64,000 bases of DNA from Roseibium sp. HPY-6 (GCF_040530035.1 NZ_JBEWCD010000002.1:372001-436000); one strand, 5' to 3'. Shown: positions 1 to 8,223, counted from the first letter of the stretch. Notes: a model not told the origin generated them from the sequence alone. A program made the numbers and translations.

Positions 1-125
1 GTCTGGAAAACATTGAAACTCAAATCTTCGCTGCTGAACATGTTTGTACCTATGGCACGATCAGCATTTCCAGTGGCTTAAGATGGGCAGGTTTCAGCAT
101 TTTTTCAGGAGTTCGTGCGCGAGCC
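1..125. other. window edge, no gene assigned
   Basis: Two plus-strand frames are open from base 1 (one to a stop at 79-81, one running to about 155), so the tail of a gene entering from the left is possible. The few residues readable resemble no family I know. No ribosome binding site or start can be placed here, so I leave it unassigned. Confidence 0.3.
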
Positions 126-152
126 AAAAAAAAACCGCTGCCGAAGCAGCGG
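126..152 (-). terminator. Rho-independent terminator of the 182-418 gene
   Basis: Reading the minus strand, a 7-bp perfect stem (CCGCTGC / GCAGCGG) with a TTCG loop is followed directly by a run of nine T. It lies about 30 bases past the stop codon of the small secreted protein gene. Confidence 0.85.
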
Positions 153-181
153 TAGATTGATTGGAGCAAAAGAAACTTGGA

Positions 182-418
182 TTACTCGGTTGGTTCCTCG
201 ACAGGAACCGGCAGGATGACTTCTTCCTGCACAACCTCATCACTGAGGTCGTTGGTCGCGATCGCGATATTTGTATCAACTTCCGGAACGATTGTTGTGT
301 CCGCGACAGACATTTTCTCGTCGGCTTTGGCAGTCTTGTTCCAGGAACAGGCGCTTGCCGGTACAATGGCGAACGCGGTCAGGGCAAGACCTGCAATAGC
401 TGTGCTAATCAGACGCAT
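182..418 (-). CDS. small secreted hypothetical protein
   Basis: A 78-residue protein from the ATG at 418. An upstream in-frame ATG exists, but the residues it adds look like untranslated sequence, whereas the inner start gives a clean signal peptide: MRLIS, a hydrophobic stretch, then an ASA-C junction at about residues 20-24. Processing could be by signal peptidase I, or less likely as a lipoprotein because the lipobox is poor. The mature part is short, acidic and rich in Glu, Asp, Val and Pro, with a single Cys near its N-terminus, suggesting a disordered periplasmic peptide. It is monocistronic with its own strong terminator. I recognise no family and assign no function. Confidence 0.6.
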   Translation of the reverse strand: MRLISTAIAGLALTAFAIVPASACSWNKTAKADEKMSVADTTIVPEVDTNIAIATNDLSDEVVQEEVILPVPVEEPTE

Positions 419-537
419 GATGAGCCTCCGTCTGTTGCTGCGCGGGACTGGCGCAGTAACACGTAGGGTAAAGCAAAAATGAAATCCGACAAGGAAAAAG
501 CGGGTGGAAATTGATACCAAGGTTAAGATCGGAGCGT

Positions 538-942
538 TTACTTTCTGTTTAGGTTGTAAGTTCTTTTCGTCTCAGGCTCCGACAAGTCATTGACAACGTT
601 GACGACATGCGCGTCGAGCAGGCTTCCAAACGCACGCAGGGTGATCTTTTTGCTGCTCAGGAAACCGATCAGTACGACCTGAATTGCGCCATCAGAGCGC
701 AGCTCCGCCTTGGTCCAGCCCCATTTGCAATCACGCGGAATGCAGGAAGTGAAGGCCCTGACGCGCACGAGCACCTGCTCGTTTTCGCATTTGCTTTCGA
801 CTTCAATTCGGCTGATTTCCTTTGGTTCAGCGTCGGGATTGATCCAGATGCCGTCTTCTGGAAGCGGGCAATAGATCCGCTGCGCATGAGCGGTCATTGA
901 GGACATTAACAGCAGTCCGGCAGCCAGAAACAAGAAGCGCAT
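538..942 (-). CDS. secreted hypothetical protein
   Basis: The start at 942 is chosen because AGGAGA lies just upstream and the product then opens with a standard Sec signal (MRFLFLAAGLLLMSSMTAHA, cleaved after AHA). A longer reading from 1008 would bury this signal behind a basic leader. The mature protein is about 114 residues with four cysteines (YCPLP, SKCEN, TSCIP, DCKWG), so two periplasmic disulfides are plausible. The C-terminal half reads as a compact beta-rich domain. No family recognised. It is transcribed away from the GNAT gene, with about 155 bp between the two starts. Confidence 0.6.
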   Translation of the reverse strand: MRFLFLAAGLLLMSSMTAHAQRIYCPLPEDGIWINPDAEPKEISRIEVESKCENEQVLVRVRAFTSCIPRDCKWGWTKAELRSDGAIQVVLIGFLSSKKITLRAFGSLLDAHVVNVVNDLSEPETKRTYNLNRK

Positions 943-1098
943 TCGTGTTCTCCTGCGATGCGAAAGCCGAAACAACGCTAGACGGCGCATCTTCAAACCG
1001 ATTCCCATCCTACGCGATCACCATGCATGCGACCAGAAATCGTTGGCGGTATGCTGAACACAATCGTCGATTCGCTGACGATCCAACAAGGTGCCGAC

Positions 1099-1602
1099 AT
1101 GCATTCAATCATGACAGAGCAGCTTGTGCTGCGTCCTCCGATGGCCGGTGATTTTGAAATCTACAAATCATTCTTCATGGACGCGGAGGCATCGCATTTT
1201 TACGGCGGACCGCTTCGGGTTGATCAGGCCTGGCGGGTATTGGCGGCTCACATCGGCCATTGGCACCTGCGCAGCTACGGCATCTGGATGATCGAGATGA
1301 AATCCACGGGCCAGGCCATCGGCGGCTGCGGATTTGTCTGGCCGGAAGGCTGGCCGAGGCGCGAACTTACCTGGTGGCTCCTCCCAGAAGCGCGGGGCAG
1401 GGGACTTGCCGCCGAAGCCTCAAGATCTGCCATTCGCCATGCCCATGAGGATTACCGATGGACGCGGGTCGAGACACACATGAACGACGACAATCACGCT
1501 GCAAGAGGTTTGGTTCGCAAGCTGAACGGAGTGGAAATTGCAAGAGAAGTCTTTCCGGACGGTCTCGTGCGTTCGGTCTACGAACTGCCGTGCCCGGATT
1601 GA
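1099..1602 (+). CDS. GNAT family N-acetyltransferase
   Basis: Acetyl-CoA-dependent N-acetyltransferase of the RimJ/RimL-like (Acetyltransf_3) type. Signs are the N-terminal strand TEQLVLRPP, a central GGCGFVWPEGWPRRELTWWLLPEARGRGLAAEA segment in which RGRGLA is the acetyl-CoA pyrophosphate loop, and the C-terminal AARGLVRKLNG helix. In-frame starts at 1027, 1051, 1099 and 1111 are all possible. I chose 1099 because AGGTG sits five bases upstream and the conserved domain begins right after it. The substrate cannot be predicted; relatives modify ribosomal proteins, aminoglycosides or small amines. It converges on xerC with only 11 bp between the stops. Confidence 0.85.
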   Translation: MHSIMTEQLVLRPPMAGDFEIYKSFFMDAEASHFYGGPLRVDQAWRVLAAHIGHWHLRSYGIWMIEMKSTGQAIGGCGFVWPEGWPRRELTWWLLPEARGRGLAAEASRSAIRHAHEDYRWTRVETHMNDDNHAARGLVRKLNGVEIAREVFPDGLVRSVYELPCPD

Positions 1603-1613
1603 GATCTGCTCAT

Positions 1614-2573
1614 CTACTTACGGGGATGAGCCTTGTCATAAGCGGCAAGCAGATGCGCACTGTCGACCTCTGTATAAATCTGCGTCGACGCCAGACTGGC
1701 GTGGCCGAGGAGTTCTTGTATCGTCCTGAGGTCGCCGCCTCCGGCAAGCAGATGTGTTGCGAATGAATGCCGCAAGGCGTGCGGCGTCGCGCTGTCCGGC
1801 AGACCGAGCGCGCCGCGCAGCTTTTCCATTGCGAGCTGGATCATCCGCGGGTTCAAAGGTCCACCCCGGGCACCCAGAAAAAGGGGACCGGTGGGGTCGA
1901 TCGCATAGGGGCAAAGCTTCATGTAAGCGCTGACCGCCTCGCAGACAGCTGGCAGGATCGGCACAATGCGCTCCTTTCTGCCCTTGCCGAGAATGCGCAT
2001 TGTTCTTGTGCCGGGCGCTGGTGCCATGCTCCCGGTCAGTGATAGCGCTTCGGAGATCCGAAGGCCGCATCCGTAAAGCAGTATCAGCACGGCGGCGTTA
2101 CGCGCTTCGATCCACGCTGCGCTTTCCAGGGCAAGGTCGCCGCTGGTCACGTCCATCGCATCGCGCGCCGAGACGGGCTTGGGCAGCGACCGCGCCTGGC
2201 GCGGTGGCCGCACGGCATCGGAAGCCGCTGCATTCACTTCCCCGCGCCGTTCCAGATATTTCAAGAAGGACCGAATGCCGGCAAGACCCCTGGCAAGCGA
2301 CCGGCTCTGTACACCTTGCCTGCGGCGCGAAGCGAGGAAAGCCCTGAAGTCGGCAGGCCGGAGCGCAGCAACATCCTTGATCGCGGGAGCACCACCCAGG
2401 TGGTTTGTGAGAAAACGCAGAAACTGACGCAGATCCCTTTCGTAGGCGAGCAACGTCTTGTCGGAAAGGCGGCGCTCGTCCGACAGGTGATCAAGCCAGG
2501 CATCGACCCGGTTTTTGAGATCCGATTGTGCCGTTATCAGAAGATAGGATGTCTCGTTGTCCTGAGTTTTCAT
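1614..2573 (-). CDS. xerC: tyrosine recombinase XerC
   Basis: Site-specific recombinase that, with XerD, resolves chromosome dimers at dif. The 319-residue length is a little above the usual 300 because of an N-terminal extension. The N-terminal SAM-like core-binding domain (about 20-110) is followed by the catalytic domain with the expected residues: Arg172 (GLRISEAL), Lys in GKGRK (about 197), His265-x-x-Arg268 (HALRH), His291 (LLGHASL) and the nucleophile Tyr300 (STQIYTEVD). Nothing around it suggests an integron or phage integrase: there is no att-like repeat or cargo, so this is the housekeeping enzyme. It stands alone on the minus strand, divergent from the desaturase gene. Confidence 0.93.
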   Translation of the reverse strand: MKTQDNETSYLLITAQSDLKNRVDAWLDHLSDERRLSDKTLLAYERDLRQFLRFLTNHLGGAPAIKDVAALRPADFRAFLASRRRQGVQSRSLARGLAGIRSFLKYLERRGEVNAAASDAVRPPRQARSLPKPVSARDAMDVTSGDLALESAAWIEARNAAVLILLYGCGLRISEALSLTGSMAPAPGTRTMRILGKGRKERIVPILPAVCEAVSAYMKLCPYAIDPTGPLFLGARGGPLNPRMIQLAMEKLRGALGLPDSATPHALRHSFATHLLAGGGDLRTIQELLGHASLASTQIYTEVDSAHLLAAYDKAHPRK

Positions 2574-2696
2574 GACCGAAACCTAGCCTGATTGCAGGTT
2601 CTGATTGGTTAACACACGACGCCGGATTTACGCTCAATTAAGCCGCGCGCGGTTAGAAAGGGGACTTGAGTAAGTAGCGTCCGGATAGGTAGTGCG

Positions 2697-3605
2697 TTGG
2701 ACTTCGTCGGCAGGATATACGAATTTTTCGAGCTGCTCGTTACAACACGGGTCTACAGCGTCTCGTTTGCGGCGACATTGGCATTTGCTTTTGCCGTGCT
2801 CATTTTCGATCTGCACAGGCGCGGCTACAGGTTCGACTGGCCCCGCCGGTTGATCCGAAGCGTCGGCGCCAATGTCGGGTTCTGGTGGGTAAACCTGCTG
2901 TTTGCCCCGATCGTGTTTCTGACAGCCGGCTATGTGAAGCAGGCCTATGACACTTTAGGCATTCCAAGCATTGATGAGACCGTATGGTCCGGCATCCCCT
3001 GGTGGCTTCTCGTTCCCTTTGCCGCCGTTTGCTATGACTTTGCGGACTATTGGAACCACCGGATCCTGCATCACAGATGGCTTTGGCCGATCCACGCGAT
3101 CCATCATTCCGATCCCGATCTAAACGTTCTGACGAGCTACCGGATACACTTTCTGGAATCACTGGTCATGACGACGTCCTATATCCTTCTTCTCAGCTGG
3201 CTGGGATTCCCGACCGATGTCATGGGATACGGCGCGATCCTTCTGACCCTGCACAACATGTATGTGCACATCAACGTGGACTGGGGGCACGGTCCGTTCA
3301 AATACGTCCTTGCCTCGCCGCGCATGCACCAGTGGCATCACGCCGACCTGCCGGAAGCCTATGGCAAGAACCTGGCAAACGTCTTTCCGGTGTTTGATCT
3401 CATGTTTGGAACCTACTACGTGCCGGGCCCTTGCAAAGAACCGTTCGGTGTCCACGACGTGCCCCAGAATGACGTTGTAAAACTTATTCTCTATCCATTT
3501 GCCGAGTGGGGCCGTCAGGCAAGAGCCGGGCTTCGCACTGCATTTCGTTCAAAGAGCGCGACGCAAGACCTTCCCGAACCAGAAAAACCGGCAGATCCGG
3601 CCTGA
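2697..3605 (+). CDS. sterol desaturase / fatty acid hydroxylase family protein
   Basis: Integral-membrane di-iron oxygenase of the fatty-acid hydroxylase superfamily. The eight-histidine pattern is visible: HRILHH (121-126), HAIHH (133-137) and HQWHH (211-215), with an isolated His at about 186. Hydrophobic segments lie near residues 20-37, 63-80, 100-115 and 155-185. The catalytic face is cytoplasmic in known members. The start is a TTG at 2697 preceded by ATAGGTAG; no closer ATG keeps the first membrane segment. The C-terminus (last 30 residues) is charged and Pro-rich. Substrate is unknown: bacterial homologues act on carotenoids, ornithine lipids, hopanoids or alkylglycerols. No neighbouring lipid gene narrows this down. 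Confidence 0.88.
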   Translation: MDFVGRIYEFFELLVTTRVYSVSFAATLAFAFAVLIFDLHRRGYRFDWPRRLIRSVGANVGFWWVNLLFAPIVFLTAGYVKQAYDTLGIPSIDETVWSGIPWWLLVPFAAVCYDFADYWNHRILHHRWLWPIHAIHHSDPDLNVLTSYRIHFLESLVMTTSYILLLSWLGFPTDVMGYGAILLTLHNMYVHINVDWGHGPFKYVLASPRMHQWHHADLPEAYGKNLANVFPVFDLMFGTYYVPGPCKEPFGVHDVPQNDVVKLILYPFAEWGRQARAGLRTAFRSKSATQDLPEPEKPADPA

Positions 3606-3712
3606 TATGTGAGAATTTCGGCCTGAACGGTTGAAAGCTGTTGTACGCGGCGTGGGACTTTCGCACGTTCAGCGGTCCAACTTGTCTCCCGGCAGGCCCT
3701 TTGAACGCATTT

Positions 3713-3728
3713 TGTGATGTTCGTCACA
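3713..3728. promoter_or_regulatory. CRP/FNR-consensus palindrome
   Basis: TGTGATGTTCGTCACA matches TGTGA-N6-TCACA exactly in both half-sites. It is centred about 166 bp upstream of the predicted sigma-54 start for hcp. A CRP/FNR-family regulator is the simplest candidate; a second enhancer site for the sigma-54 activator is the alternative. Confidence 0.5.
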
Positions 3729-3765
3729 TCGGACTTGCGCGTGTTTCCTCGCAGCTTAACCGGAG

Positions 3766-3785
3766 CTGTGCAGATTTCTGCACAG
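3766..3785. promoter_or_regulatory. palindromic upstream activator site candidate
   Basis: CTGTGCAGA, two bases, then TCTGCACAG: perfect 9-bp arms. Its centre is about 111 bp upstream of the predicted transcription start, the range where enhancer-binding activators of sigma-54 RNA polymerase usually bind. Confidence 0.55.
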
Positions 3786-3860
3786 TGACACAGTCGTTAA
3801 TGCGCCGCGAAAATAAAATAATCGCATATTTTTCAATGCTTTGTCGAAAATTTCGCAAAC

Positions 3861-3876
3861 TGGCACACCCGTTGCA
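3861..3876 (+). promoter_or_regulatory. sigma-54 (RpoN) promoter for hcp
   Basis: TGGCAC-ACCCG-TTGCA fits the -24/-12 consensus TGGCAC-N5-TTGCW with correct spacing. Transcription would start near 3886, giving a leader of about 77 bases that ends in the AGGAG ribosome binding site of hcp. No other gene lies in position to use it. Confidence 0.78.
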
Positions 3877-3963
3877 ATTCTCCTGGCATCGGCGCCAAAC
3901 ACAAATTCAGCGCCCCGGAATTCAAATCAAAGCTGCCAAGCAGCACAGAGCCAGGAGATCAAA

Positions 3964-4476
3964 ATGTCCAATATCGCTTACCTCAAAGCCACAGGCGCAA
4001 CCCAAGGCGACATGACTGCAGACGCAACCACAGGCGACAGCATCGGCAACCTGTGGCAGGAAGGCCACGAAGGCCAGTCCCTCGTTTATGCCCTGGAACA
4101 GAACGCAGTCGTGCCGCGTGATCCGCAGTCCGGTTCCATCATCGCTACGCGCCGCCACTTGCCGACGACCTTCGTCAAGCCTGTCGACAAGGCAACCCCG
4201 CTCTTCTGGCAGGCACTGGCAACCGGTGAAGCGCTCGAGATCGAAGTTGAGTTCTGGCGCACGTCCACGGCCGGTGTTCAGGAGCACTACTACACGATCA
4301 AGTTCATCGACGCGGTTCTGGTGGAAGGCAAGACGATCCTTCCGGACGTCAACGACGAAGCCAACGCCTCGCGCGGCGACATCGACCAGTTCTCCTTCAC
4401 CTACCGCAAGTGCGAGTGGACCCACGAAGTTGCCGGCACAAGCGCGTCCGACGATTACCGCGCTCCGGTCACCTGA
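3964..4476 (+). CDS. hcp: Hcp family type VI secretion tube protein
   Basis: Hcp monomers stack as hexameric rings to form the inner tube of the type VI secretion system, and are also exported. The 170-residue product has the Hcp1/TssD layout: an N-terminal strand, a RRHLPTTFVKPVDKATPLFWQALATGE segment equivalent to the H-x-P-F-x-x-x-K-x-x-D-x-x-S-P family core, a FWR strand, and a C-terminal DIDQFSFTYRKCEWTH strand. The start is the ATG at 3964, preceded by AGGAG; an upstream in-frame ATG at 3841 would place the sigma-54 promoter inside the coding region. The acidic, Ala/Thr-rich codon use looks like a strongly expressed gene. No other tss gene, VgrG or obvious effector is nearby, so it is an orphan copy in this window. 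Confidence 0.88.
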   Translation: MSNIAYLKATGATQGDMTADATTGDSIGNLWQEGHEGQSLVYALEQNAVVPRDPQSGSIIATRRHLPTTFVKPVDKATPLFWQALATGEALEIEVEFWRTSTAGVQEHYYTIKFIDAVLVEGKTILPDVNDEANASRGDIDQFSFTYRKCEWTHEVAGTSASDDYRAPVT

Positions 4477-4490
4477 TTTATGTCCCGCAG

Positions 4491-4511
4491 GGGCCGGATC
4501 TGATCCGGCCC
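4491..4511 (+). repeat. perfect stem-loop after hcp
   Basis: GGGCCGGATC, one base, then GATCCGGCCC: a 10-bp perfect inverted repeat 14 bases past the hcp stop. It lacks a T-run, and a true terminator follows at 4547. It may protect the 3' end of a highly expressed mRNA. Confidence 0.6.
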
Positions 4512-4546
4512 TGAGCTGGCAGGACTGCCTCGTCTGCCAGCCGCAG

Positions 4547-4578
4547 CCGCCCGGTCTTCGTGCCGGGCGGTTTGTTTT
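4547..4578 (+). terminator. Rho-independent terminator of hcp
   Basis: CCGCCCGG, an 8-base loop, CCGGGCGG, then TTTGTTTT. It closes the single-gene hcp transcript. Confidence 0.85.
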
Positions 4579-4600
4579 GGAAAGCAGACCTAAACATCAA

Positions 4601-4627
4601 ATAAAAACGGCCCGGAAAACCGGGCCG
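4601..4627 (-). terminator. Rho-independent terminator of the transaldolase gene
   Basis: On the minus strand CGGCCCGG, loop TTTT, CCGGGCCG, followed by TTTTTAT. It is back to back with the hcp terminator. Confidence 0.85.
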
Positions 4628-4654
4628 CTCTCAAAATCTGGTTGGAACCAGGCT

Positions 4655-5308
4655 TCAGAGAATGCTCTGACCAGTCTTGGCCCAATCGGCAAGAAAGGCG
4701 TCCAGACCCTTGTCCGTCAGCGGGTGTTTCACCAGACCCTGAAGGGTTGCCGGCGGAACCGTGGCAACATCCGCGCCGATGAGCGCGCATTCCTTGACGT
4801 GGTTGGCCGTGCGGATGGACGCGGCCAGGATTTCTGTATCAAAGCCGTAGTTGTCGTAGATCACGCGAATTTCGCGGATCAGCTCCAAACCGTCGATGTT
4901 CATGTCGTCGAGACGGCCTATGAACGGCGAGATGTAGGTCGCGCCGGCCTTGGCGGCGAGCAACGCCTGGTTTGCGGAGAAGCAAAGCGTAACGTTGGTC
5001 TTGGTGCCTTCTTCGGTCAGCTGCTTGCAGGCTTTCAGGCCGTCAAAGGTCAACGGCAGCTTGATGACGACATTGTCGGCAATCGCACGAAGCACATGCG
5101 CTTCCTTGATCATCTGATCGAACTCGGTGGCGGCTACCTCGGCGGAAACGTCGCCGCCGGTGATTTCGCAGATCTCGGCAATCACTTCCTTGAAGTCGCG
5201 ACCGGATTTGGCAATGAGCGAGGGATTTGTGGTTACGCCGTCCAGGAGCCCGGTGGATTCCAGTTCCTTGATGACAGCGGTGTCGGCTGTGTCGACAAAA
5301 AATTTCAT
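4655..5308 (-). CDS. fsa: transaldolase / fructose-6-phosphate aldolase (TalC-like)
   Basis: Small single-domain class I aldolase of the TalC/MipB family, either transferring dihydroxyacetone between sugar phosphates (transaldolase, pentose phosphate pathway) or cleaving fructose 6-phosphate. At 217 residues it has the typical short-subfamily length. MKFFVDTAD at the N-terminus and TTNPSLI at 26-32 are signatures, and Lys83 in VVIKLPLT is the Schiff-base lysine. The start at 5308 follows a GGGAG ribosome binding site. It is monocistronic, with about 270 bp of non-coding DNA before priA on the other strand. Which activity dominates cannot be read from sequence; in this group of bacteria it usually serves as the transaldolase. 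Confidence 0.9.
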   Translation of the reverse strand: MKFFVDTADTAVIKELESTGLLDGVTTNPSLIAKSGRDFKEVIAEICEITGGDVSAEVAATEFDQMIKEAHVLRAIADNVVIKLPLTFDGLKACKQLTEEGTKTNVTLCFSANQALLAAKAGATYISPFIGRLDDMNIDGLELIREIRVIYDNYGFDTEILAASIRTANHVKECALIGADVATVPPATLQGLVKHPLTDKGLDAFLADWAKTGQSIL

Positions 5309-5580
5309 ATGTGTTTGCTCCCTGTGAAGCGCCGTTTGGTCGCCAGATGCAGGCGTTTGCCTGTGGCGAAGAACGATTGCGTGGTCACTCGCGCTCTCTT
5401 TACCCTAGGATGATGACAAGAAGAACCCCTGATTCTCCGGTGGAGAAAATTTTTGTGGTACGTACCTCAAAACGAGTAACTCTTGATCCGGGACCTGGAG
5501 CAGGCAACGTTTGCGCTGCTTTGACCTGTGCTGGCGTTCCAGCGAGCAATCACCACAAGACGCCAGGAATGTGAACCCTC

Positions 5581-7776
5581 GTGCTGTTTGACGATCCCGA
5601 AACTGAGGAAACCATTGCCAGCGTGCTGGTGCCGGTCGCTGTGCCTGGCGCCTATACATACAAGGTTCCGGCGGGGCAGAGCGTTGTTCCCGGGACGATC
5701 GTCAAAGTGCCTTTGGGACCGCGGGAAGTTATCGGTGCAGTCTGGGATATCGAACCGGACGCGGCGATCAATCCGAAAAAACTGAAAACCATTTCGAGGG
5801 TGTACGAGACAACAAAGCCGCTCGACAAGGACTTGCGCCGCTTTGTCGACTGGGTCGCGAACTGGACGCTCGGCGCGCCCGGAATGGTGTTGCGCATGGT
5901 CTTGCGTTCGGAAGAAGCCCTGGAACCTGAACCTCCCGTGCCGGGAGTGCGACGGATCGAGGGCGCTCAGCCCGACCGGCAAACCGCGGCAAGAAGCCGG
6001 GTTCTTGCAACGATGGAAGACGGGTTTGCCTGGACCAAAAGCGGTCTTGCCCATGCCGCCGGTGTATCGCCGTCCGTGATTGACGGTCTGATCCAGCAAA
6101 GCGTGCTGGAAGTTGTTTCCATGCCGGCGGCGCCTCCTCCTCCGCGACCTCAGCTGGACTTTGCGCAAAAGGATCTAACGCCGGCACAGTCCGCTGCGGC
6201 CGAGGGTCTGGTTGATAGTTTCGACAGGGGCGCCGGTGTCTCGCTGATTGACGGTGTCACCGGGTCAGGCAAGACGGAGGTCTATTTTGAGGCCATTGCG
6301 GAAGCGTTGAGGCGCGAGCAGCAGGCACTGGTGCTGTTGCCGGAGATCGCGCTCACCGAGCAGTTTCTGCGTCGCTTTGAACAGCGCTTCGGCGTTTATC
6401 CGGCGGAGTGGCACTCGGAGATCACGCCGAAAAACCGCGCAAGGGTCTGGCGCGGTGTGGCGTCTGGCGACGTGCGTGTCGTCATCGGCGCAAGGTCGTC
6501 CCTCTTTCTTCCGTTCAAGGAATTGGGCCTGATCATCGTCGACGAGGAACACGATGCGGCCTTCAAGCAGGATGACCGGGTCCCCTACAGTGCGCGGGAC
6601 ATGGCGGTCGTGCGGGGCCACATCTCAGGCTTTCCTGTCGTTCTCGCCTCCGCGACGCCGTCTGTCGAGAGCCATGTGAATGCAGACGTTGGACGCTATA
6701 CGCTTTATCAGCTGCCCGAACGCGCGTCGGGCGCTGCCTTGCCGGACCTTAAAGCCATCGACATGCGCAGCGATGGACCGGAACGGGGCAAGTGGCTTGC
6801 ACCTCAGCTGGTGCATGCGATCAAGGACACCTTCGCGGCCGGCGATCAGTCTCTTCTGTTTCTGAACCGGCGCGGATATGCGCCTTTGACGCTCTGCCGC
6901 ACGTGCGGTCACCGGTTTCAATGCGCGCATTGCAGCGCCTGGCTTGTCGAACACCGGTTTCAGAAAAAACTCGTCTGCCATCACTGCGGCCATACCGAGC
7001 CTATCCCTGAAACCTGCCCCTCCTGTCAGAGCACCAACAGCCTGGTGGCCTGCGGCCCGGGCGTTGAACGTGTTGCTGAAGAGGTGTCCGACCTGTTTCC
7101 GCAGGCACGCACCTTGATCCTGTCATCCGACCTGCCGGGTGGACCGGAGCGGTTGAAACGGGAAATGAAGATCGTCGAGGAGGGTGGCGCTGATATCGTC
7201 ATCGGAACCCAGCTGGTCGCAAAAGGGCACAACTTCCCAAAGATGAAGCTGGTTGGCGTCGTCGACGCCGATCTCGGCCTTGCGCATGGCGACCCGCGCG
7301 CTGCGGAAAAAACCTTTCAGCTTCTTGCGCAGGTGACCGGTCGTGCCGGTCGCGTAACCGGCGGCGGCCAGGGATTTCTTCAGACCTACAATGCGGACCA
7401 TCCTGTGATCAAAGCGCTTTATCGCGGCGACAAGGATGCGTTCTACAAGGCGGAGATCGAGTCGCGGCGGGTTGCGGGTCTGCCGCCGTTCGGCAGGCTG
7501 GCCGCTGTCGTCGTCTCCGGTCCGGACAAGGTCTTTGCAGAAGGCTACGCCCGTGCGCTTGCCCGCGCCGCTCCGTCTGATGAGGCCGTCACGTTGCTGG
7601 GGCCCGCGGAAGCAGCGCTTGCCATGGTGCGCGGGCGGCATCGCTACCGCCTACTGACGATGGCACCGCGCCAGTACGATCTCCAATCCTATTTGCGCCA
7701 GTGGCTCGGCAAGGGACCGAAACCCACCAAGGGTCTGCGTGTGCAGGTCGATATCGATCCGCTGCATTTCCTGTAG
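5581..7776 (+). CDS. priA: primosomal protein N' (replication restart helicase PriA)
   Basis: 3'-5' DNA helicase that recognises collapsed forks and reloads DnaB. The 731 residues show the N-terminal 3'-binding domain (VPVAVPGAYTYKVP), a winged-helix region, the helicase core with Walker A GVTGSGKT at 225-232 and DEEH at about 321-324, the zinc-binding insertion with paired Cys motifs (CRTCG, CAHC, CHHCG, CPSC; about 439-482), then motifs IV-VI including GRAGR. The start is GTG at 5581; no better ATG precedes the conserved N-terminus. The F1 ATP synthase operon follows about 1.7 kb downstream, separated by small unrelated genes. Confidence 0.95.
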   Translation: MLFDDPETEETIASVLVPVAVPGAYTYKVPAGQSVVPGTIVKVPLGPREVIGAVWDIEPDAAINPKKLKTISRVYETTKPLDKDLRRFVDWVANWTLGAPGMVLRMVLRSEEALEPEPPVPGVRRIEGAQPDRQTAARSRVLATMEDGFAWTKSGLAHAAGVSPSVIDGLIQQSVLEVVSMPAAPPPPRPQLDFAQKDLTPAQSAAAEGLVDSFDRGAGVSLIDGVTGSGKTEVYFEAIAEALRREQQALVLLPEIALTEQFLRRFEQRFGVYPAEWHSEITPKNRARVWRGVASGDVRVVIGARSSLFLPFKELGLIIVDEEHDAAFKQDDRVPYSARDMAVVRGHISGFPVVLASATPSVESHVNADVGRYTLYQLPERASGAALPDLKAIDMRSDGPERGKWLAPQLVHAIKDTFAAGDQSLLFLNRRGYAPLTLCRTCGHRFQCAHCSAWLVEHRFQKKLVCHHCGHTEPIPETCPSCQSTNSLVACGPGVERVAEEVSDLFPQARTLILSSDLPGGPERLKREMKIVEEGGADIVIGTQLVAKGHNFPKMKLVGVVDADLGLAHGDPRAAEKTFQLLAQVTGRAGRVTGGGQGFLQTYNADHPVIKALYRGDKDAFYKAEIESRRVAGLPPFGRLAAVVVSGPDKVFAEGYARALARAAPSDEAVTLLGPAEAALAMVRGRHRYRLLTMAPRQYDLQSYLRQWLGKGPKPTKGLRVQVDIDPLHFL

Positions 7777-7813
7777 AGTAGGTGTCGCGCATTGCATAAT
7801 CGGAGGAAGATCG

Positions 7814-8182
7814 ATGACCTATGTTCAGGGATTTTTGGCACCGGTAAAGACGTCGAAGAAGGCTGACTATGTGGAAATAGCCCAACGTTCGTGGGCGCTC
7901 TTTAAGGAATACGGCGCGTTAAGTACGTGTGAGGCCTGGGGCGACTCGGTTCCAGATGGTGAAGTTACTTCCTTTCCGATGGCCGTTAAAAAGGAGGCCG
8001 ACGAGACGGTAGTATTCTCTTGGATCGTCTGGCCTGACAAGGAGACGTATGACGCGGCCTTTTTAAAAATGCAGGGGGACCCGCGCTGGGAAGAGGCTAT
8101 GCCGAATGCGAACGAAGTCTTCAACATGAAACGGATGATTTTCGGCGGCTTTGAACCAATCTTTCAGGACGTTCCCGACTAA
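7814..8182 (+). CDS. DUF1428 family protein
   Basis: A 122-residue protein of the DUF1428 family, a ferredoxin-like alpha/beta fold related to the dimeric ABM/stress-response barrel proteins. Recognisable parts are MTYVQGFLAPV at the start, W-x-L-F-x-E-Y-G-A, the CEAWGDSVPDGEVTSFP core, and the C-terminal NMKRMIFGGFEPI typical of the family. The start at 7814 has CGGAGGA six bases upstream. It follows priA by about 37 bp on the same strand but shares no function with it. No biochemical role is established. Confidence 0.85.
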   Translation: MTYVQGFLAPVKTSKKADYVEIAQRSWALFKEYGALSTCEAWGDSVPDGEVTSFPMAVKKEADETVVFSWIVWPDKETYDAAFLKMQGDPRWEEAMPNANEVFNMKRMIFGGFEPIFQDVPD

Positions 8183-8223
8183 CGGGCGCAAAGCCGCCAA
8201 TGCCAGGTTCATGACTAGAAGGC

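Larger units (their letters stand above)
3606..3963 (+). other. 358-bp regulatory region upstream of hcp
   Basis: No credible gene. The stretch becomes AT-rich toward 3800-3860 and holds three sites listed separately: a CRP-consensus palindrome, a longer perfect palindrome and a sigma-54 promoter. The predicted leader from the promoter to the hcp start is about 77 bases. Confidence 0.7.

Noticed and set aside
4088..5413. 441-codon plus-strand frame running through hcp and the transaldolase gene
   Set aside because: It crosses two terminators and two real genes in the wrong frame; composition is Arg/Ser-rich, as in artefacts.
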